A stretch of DNA of 64,000 nucleotides from Tetracentron sinense. Lineage: Eukaryota; Streptophyta; Magnoliopsida; Trochodendrales; Trochodendraceae. The stretch lies in NCBI GenBank assembly GCA_015143295.1, contig CM026551.1, forward strand, positions 47,976,034 to 48,040,033, in the 5' to 3' direction. Shown piece by piece: positions 58,654 to 64,000 of this stretch. Made by a program: the position numbers and the translations under genes. The notes below the pieces were generated by a model. That model ran no database searches. It was not told the DNA's origin and saw only the letters and a program-made list of their open reading frames with translations. Every line of letters begins with the position of its first letter. Within the stretch, counting starts at the first letter, position 1.

Positions 58654-60801
58654 TTAAAATGTTCAACGCATCCTGATCAAACTAAAAGAAAAAATTAACG
58701 AGACAACGATAAGACATGTTATGCTTTATTTAGTAGAATAATGAGCTACTACAAAAATAACATGTTATTAAAATTAAAATAACCAAGATGAGGATATTGT
58801 GATAAATGTGTAAAAAGATAAACAAAAAATGTTAGGATAAAAATGTTGTGCGAAAACATGCAAATAAAAGTGTAACGAATCCAAAAAACAATAAATCAAA
58901 ACAAACCAAAGATAGAAACAAACCAAACGGAGAGTAAGTGTCAATCCATCTCCTTGTTATAATATTTTTTATTATAATAAAAAATAACGAAACAAGGTTT
59001 ATGTTGCCGATCTTAAATATGTTGGATAAGACATTGGTGATGATGTTGTTAAAGATCAACCATATATATATATATAAAGCAAACCTTATCAAGAATCAAA
59101 ACTTCTAACCTAATCAAAATGATAATAAAATAGCCTTATTAAAGGACTAATGTAAAAGTAAAAAATGTACTAGAAATTTATTTAGAACATAATACTACCA
59201 AATGTAGAAAACTGTAAAGTAATTATTGCAATATTATACTACCTAATTGTAACATTTAATGATTTCTGGTAAAAGAAAAAATATTTAATTTCAAAACTAA
59301 TTTATAAGATATTTTTTTATATTTAAGCGTCATTATATATTTTTATATAATTGGATTTTAGTTAGTTTGATAAAGTCAATAATATATACTTATATAAATG
59401 ATTACTCTTTCATGGATATATGTATTAATAAAAATTTATTGAAAATTATTTCCAGATAAAAAAAAATCTAAGCATAGGTAGATCAAACTGATATTATTTT
59501 CTAAATACTTATCATGACTATAAAGTATATTATGACTTAGTAGTTGATTCGTCCCAGCTAGGACTTTATGCCAAAAATCGACTTTGATTGAATGATGCAA
59601 CCATCTGACCTAATTTCTTTTAGAAATAGAAAATGTCAAATATAATTAGTTTTCTATTGATCAGACGGTTACTATAATCCGAATAGTTTGACTTTCAGCA
59701 AGGAGACATTATGGTTGAGTGTTATGGACCCCTCTTGTACACGCGACCCATGAATCTGACTTTTTATGTAGGCACCACACCAATTAAGAACCAAAAATAT
59801 TAGACCTAGTTGTAGTCTTCCCCAGATGCAAAGTGGAGGTAGTGTCAGTCCATCTCCCTGTTATAAGGTAATAATGTCACATGTTTCACCCACACTTTGT
59901 CTGTGAATACCAAAAGAAAGATTTACATAAAAAGAAAGAACTAAATAAAAAAATGTTTGCCCTAAAACGAGATATTGAACAACGAATATTTTATTGAATT
60001 CCTTGTCTCACTTGAGATGATAGGGAATGTCGATTTGACTCGAATCCTGAACCTGAACCTGGACCTGAACCTGAACCTACCCATACCCATGCTCATTCGC
60101 ATTTCACAAGCAATTGATGAGTGGTTTTTGCTCTTTGGCCAAGGTACTATTGGTATAGTTTCCAATCCCAACCATGGTGCACGTAAGCTTAGAAAAGCTG
60201 GACCAATTGACTTAGTGCGTCTTGGGCTAGCACTCATTAAGAACTGTTGGGTCATCAATTAGTATAAATTGAATGTGTATATGCACCATACCAAGTAAAA
60301 GAAATGGTGGGTCATCAATTTAATGCCTAGTCTGCCCCTCGGCGTATCTAAGGGAATTAAGACCCCGCAATTTTCGGGGCCGTGATGCTAACCTCTGGAT
60401 TTTAGATTAAAAAATTCAAAAATAATAAGTTTTATTTCTTGGTGAAAGCCGGAGACCCCTAGGATAAGAACTCAAAAATAATAGGTGGCATTCCATGGTG
60501 AAAGCCACAGACATTCTCTATAGCTTCTGTCAAAGAGATCTATGACTCTTGGTTAGAATACCTGGTTGAAATTTGTTCAAACCTTTATTTCGTTCTAAAA
60601 CAAGTTCAATGGGGGAAAGCTTACTTGAACTTGAACTTAGGACCGGCCTCATGAGAGGGGCACACATGCCACCAAGGCCAGAAGGGCAGGTTTCCCTAAT
60701 CCTTTTCACCTTTTGAATATGGAACAAGTTTTCAAAAATAAGGGTAGTTTTGTTTTTAGGGGAAAAAGAGGAGAGGAGTGACGGGTCTTCGTATATGATA
60801 A

Positions 60802-60841
<40 letters not shown>

Positions 60842-61540
60842 TATTACTAACGTTTAATCAATGTATGAATTTGTTTAATATTTATCAAGATGCCATTTGA
60901 TTATATCCTAGTTTATCAACATTAACCTCCTAGTGTTCATTAGATCCTATATAGGTTATAGAAATAACTAATTTTCTCATCTCCAATCGGATGGTCTATA
61001 AATGTCTGGTCGACTTGATTTTTTTCCATGTGTCCCATTGTAGATCCGTCTTGATATTCAACTATTGGATTTTAGAGTAATCTATCACGTGTCGCGTTAT
61101 TAGGGATCGCTCATTAAAGGTTTTAATGAGTCATGCTCATTAGAATGTTACACTATGTATATATATATAAATAAAGGATATATTTGCTGAAGTTGGATGG
61201 ATGATGAGTGAGGGTGTGGAATGGAAAGTGTTCTTGAGATGGGTGGTTGCTTAATGGCTACGACTTTTGATGGAGGAGAATAAAATAAGAAGAGCATGAG
61301 ATTGTTGACCTTGTGATAAAGTAAGGTATTTGGCATTGTTATGGGAAGTCTCCATCAATAGAGAGGTGGGCAGGTTTTCTGTTAGGTTTATGTACAAGAA
61401 AAGAATCTTTGCTTATACTATGTATTTTATTTGAATCACTAAGCATCAACTGACCTTCATAGGCATGCCAACTTAGCCACTGCCGCAGTTGTGTTCATAC
61501 TTCACACACACATTGATGGATTTGGTGTTCAGCCCCTAAT
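58130..61540. other. AT-rich intergenic region with simple repeats
   Basis: It holds (TA)n at 58609-58650 and 60805-60838, and a CCTGAA-type hexamer tract at 60041-60080. The words TCAATCCATCTCC(T)TGTTATA at about 58941 and TCAGTCCATCTCCCTGTTATA at about 59846 are dispersed copies of something unidentified. GGTGGGTCATCAATT recurs at about 60245 and 60306. Short frames at 59975-60262 and 60530-60727 lack support. No gene recognised. Confidence 0.5.
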
Positions 61541-61744
61541 GGTGCGTTTAGATTGGATTTTATTAGCCAAAAATCAATTCTGATAAAATTGATTGTGTAG
61601 AAATTAATGGTCAAATAATCTCTCTCAACTTTGTATTCTCCTAACACTATTATTTGAAAAAATAATTATTTAACCATTAATTTTTATATAATCAATTTTA
61701 TCAGAATTGATTTTTGGTTAAAAAAATCCAATCCAAACACCACC
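61541..61744. mobile_element. MITE with about 80-bp terminal inverted repeats
   Basis: The left GGTGCGTTTAGATTGGATTT and the right (minus) GGTGGTGTTTGGATTGGATT begin arms that pair almost to the centre, including CCAAAAATCAATTCTGATAA and AAATTAATGGT(C/T)AAATAAT. The flanking triplets differ, so the target duplication is not confirmed. Confidence 0.8.
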
Positions 61745-62400
61745 GAACTCATATTAGATTGAGCTTTATTTTGTAACTTGGTTTTGTCGAATGGGTTACT
61801 ATTTTTTTGGAATAAGAAAAAAGAAGTTTTTCTGTAACGTTCCTAACTACTACGGCTACCACCTCCTACCACCACCAACCATATCTCACCGCCGCAAATT
61901 GCGACCACCCCCCACCACCAGCATCATGACAATTTCCCCGCCACTTTTATGGGTAAAATTTATAATATGACAAATATAATTTAGACAATTTTATGGAATT
62001 TTATAATTGGATGGAAGAACATTTGATTATATAATCTAGTTGACTTTTGCATCCAGACATGTTTATGTTGTTTTTGTGCCCTATGATCAATTTTAATTGA
62101 CTCTTCTCAAATGAGTTCTCCATATAAATCGCTCTAGAAATTCTAGATTAATCTTTTTCTAGAATTAGAGAATCACCAAAAACGAAGGGAAACACCCCAA
62201 AATGAGTGGGCGTCTGAATCCAAACTGCAGCAAAATTACACTCACTATATCACACTCACTGACTTTACCAACTATTCAATGGTTTCATAAGTTCACACAT
62301 TGCATACGGAAGATATCGTCATTTGTAGTATATAATTCATATTCGGTTTTTTTTGTGAAAAACCCCTTATCTTTTCAGCTATTTGTAAAGAATTAGTTTA

Positions 62401-62609
62401 GGGATACTCCCCATATGTACTCCTAAATATACTCTTAAATCTTAACCATTTATCTCAATTATTAAACGATTAGTTCATCAAAAAAAAAGGATTAGAGCAT
62501 ATGTGGCATTAGAAAGACAAAATAAAGAAACTCAAATCCTAGCCCTTAATGGTTGGTTATAAACAGTTAGGATTAGGACGTATATTTATATTTACATTTG
62601 GGAATACCC
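62401..62609. mobile_element. MITE-like inverted repeat, GGGATACTCCC ends
   Basis: The left GGGATACTCCCCATATGTAC pairs with the right (minus) GGGTATTCCCAAATGTAAAT; CCTAAATATACTCTTAAATC faces TACGTCCTAATCCTAACTG. About 209 bp, degenerate arms of about 50 bp, no coding capacity. Confidence 0.55.
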
Positions 62610-62789
62610 ATAGACCGACTCATTTGTAAATACCCCATTGCGTTTTGTGATTTTGTATTATAGTCCACTAATTTTTAAAACTTTTGCAAATCCATCCTTC
62701 CATCCAAAAGTTAGTTAATAAATGTTAAATTTTTTATGAAATGATATTTTTAACCTTTTTTTATTTTAACGAGATTTGTAAAAACTTTT

Positions 62790-63170
62790 CATAAGAGAAG
62801 TGCTTGGAACCCACTCACTGTGGTTAAGATTTACTCACCCTAGGATTCTTCTATTTAACATTTTTAGAAAAAAAAATATTAAGTTAGGTTGATTATGCTT
62901 AACCACAGTTAAAGGAGGTTGTACAAGCTGCCGCATGTCTCTTTTGATTTTTAGAAGAAAAAATATTAACCTTAGGTTGATTATCCTTAACCATAGTTAA
63001 AGGAGACTCTATAATCTACCATGTGTCTCTTTTAACACCCACTAACTATAGTTAAGATTCATTCACTCTTAGGGTTAATCCATCTAACCTTGAATTTTAG
63101 ATTTTTTTTAAATATTAACCTTAGACCGATTAAGCTTAACCCCAGTCAAAGGGGGATAAATGGGACATGT
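62790..63170. repeat. Fold-back family F, compound copy 5
   Basis: Arms alternate: ACTGTGGTTAAGATTTACTC, GCTTAACCACAGTTAAAGGA, CCTTAACCATAGTTAAAGGA, AACTATAGTTAAGATTCATT and GCTTAACCCCAGTCAAAGGG. The block looks like one copy nested in or fused to another. Intervening TTTTTAGAAAAAAAAATATTA tracts match copy 1's TTTTTCCTAAAAATCAAGG region in position. Confidence 0.6.
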
Positions 63171-63468
63171 GATAACCTATAGTCGCGCTCATTCAATCCA
63201 ACCCATTAAAAAAAAGTTTAAAAGGTAATTTCATTAAAAAAAAAAGTTAATACCAGTTAACTAACGTTTGGATGGAATTGTAGATTTGCAAAAAAAATTA
63301 AAAGTTAAGGACTATTGTAATGGGTAAATTTCGTAAAACCCTAAGTATGGTAGTAACGAGCTCGTCCTCGGTGTGGTGTTATCATTTGAGCTCATTTCCG
63401 TCGTCTCTTCGACGACGGGCCCGTTGTCATATGGACAACGAGAACGTTGTCTACCGAACGACGACCCC

Positions 63469-63606
63469 GTTGTCTCATAGACGACGATCACGTCTTCGTT
63501 CTGACGACGTACCCGTTGTCTCATAGACGACGATCACGTCTTCGTTCTGACGACGTACCCGTTGTCTCATAGACGACGATCACGTCTTCGTTCTGACGAC
63601 GTACCC
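63469..63606 (+). repeat. 46-bp tandem repeat, three copies
   Basis: GTTGTCTCATAGACGACGAT starts at 63469, 63515 and 63561. The copies agree throughout, except at the end of the last, where the junction changes to CGTCGTC. Each unit holds CACGTC and GACGTA (ACGT cores) and several GACGAC words. A more diverged half unit precedes at about 63400-63468. Overlapping frames in this block are by-products. Confidence 0.92.
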
Positions 63607-64000
63607 GTCGTCTTATTGTCAACGACCCCGTACTCCAACACGTAATGAGATCCGGTGCTATTGCCCAGTCGCCTGGGACTGATCCTACCCCTACGATGGT
63701 AGGTGGGAAACACTGTCTTGGCATTAAATACAGCATTAAATGTCATTTAATGCTAGTCACCTCGGACGAGTTCCTACTCTTTGCCTGCTCTCTTTTATAT
63801 GCAGATACGCGTGCAGTACGAATGATCGAGAGATCTATCTAAAATGATTACTGAAGTACACATCAGAGATTTGAGGTGTGCATGGACATCCATGGGTGCC
63901 CCTGGCCATGGCAGGGGTGGCCTATAAGAACCTGTGAAAAAATAGTGTGAAGGGACGGGATTTTCAAGAGCTAAGACCCTCAAATTTTCTGTATTTTCTT
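63607..64000 (+). other. Possible LTR or promoter-like sequence at window edge
   Basis: After the tandem repeat come an inverted pair CATTAAATACAGCATTAAATG / CATTTAATG (63721-63755), the TATA-like words CTTTTATATGCAG (63794) and GGCCTATAAGAACC (about 63920), and a leader-like CTAAGACCCTCAAATTTTCT at the end. This fits a gypsy LTR U3-R region, but the element leaves the window. Confidence 0.25.

Noticed and set aside
59975..60262. 95-codon frame and its 98-codon opposite-strand partner
   Set aside because: Both are shaped by the CCTGAA/GGTTCA hexamer tract, and the reciprocal frames are typical of simple repeats.
63469..63606. CRISPR-like regular repeat
   Set aside because: The units are directly contiguous without spacers, and the genome is a plant nuclear genome.
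63312..63736. Several overlapping Arg-rich frames on both strands
   Set aside because: They are translations of the 46-bp tandem repeat and its flanks, with no start context or family similarity.

Overview
This is nuclear DNA from a flowering plant, probably a eudicot. The evidence is one spliced WRKY transcription-factor gene surrounded by plant-type transposable elements (hAT, PIF/Harbinger, CACTA, Helitron, LINE, Ty3/gypsy Athila and Tat/Ogre-like LTRs, Ty1/copia, a TRIM-like element and many MITEs). The species cannot be named from the sequence. Nearly all long reading frames belong to transposons, and most carry stops or frameshifts.

Layout, left to right. 1-3.3 kb: minus-strand hAT element, its 3' part outside the window. 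3.3-4.9 kb: remnant of a Tat/Ogre-like LTR. 6.4-7.2 kb: abutting Helitron-like ends and a 5'-truncated LINE tail. 7.2-22.9 kb: two Athila-type gypsy elements head to head (LTRs 9.1-11.4 kb, divergent). The left one has only a broken gag; the right one has a decayed gag, protease, RT, RNase H, integrase and Athila second-ORF region, and a Tat-like solo LTR inserted in its leader (11634-13917, 5-bp duplication TGTCT). 23-26.6 kb: candidate LTR remnants. 26.8-27.2 kb: a non-autonomous hAT with 8-bp target duplication.

28.1-39.1 kb: two PIF/Harbinger elements in opposite orientation, 9 bp apart between their TAA duplications. Each encodes a DDE transposase and a Myb/SANT-like protein; the first carries a nested copia-type solo LTR. 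39-45.5 kb: a CACTA-type MITE, several fold-back elements and a TRIM-like element with three LTR copies. 45573-52033: a complete but decayed Ty1/copia element with both LTRs and target duplication GTATT.

53569-55391 (minus) holds the only convincing host gene: a three-exon group IIc WRKY gene encoding 313 residues. The right part is AT-rich intergenic DNA with MITEs, a dispersed fold-back family, microsatellites and a perfect 46-bp tandem triplication at 63469-63606.

I found no rRNA, tRNA, CRISPR or bacterial-type operon, and nothing that clearly amounts to a new biological system. The most interesting structures are the mirrored Harbinger pair, the head-to-head Athila LTRs, the multi-copy fold-back family and the duplication inside the WRKY intron.
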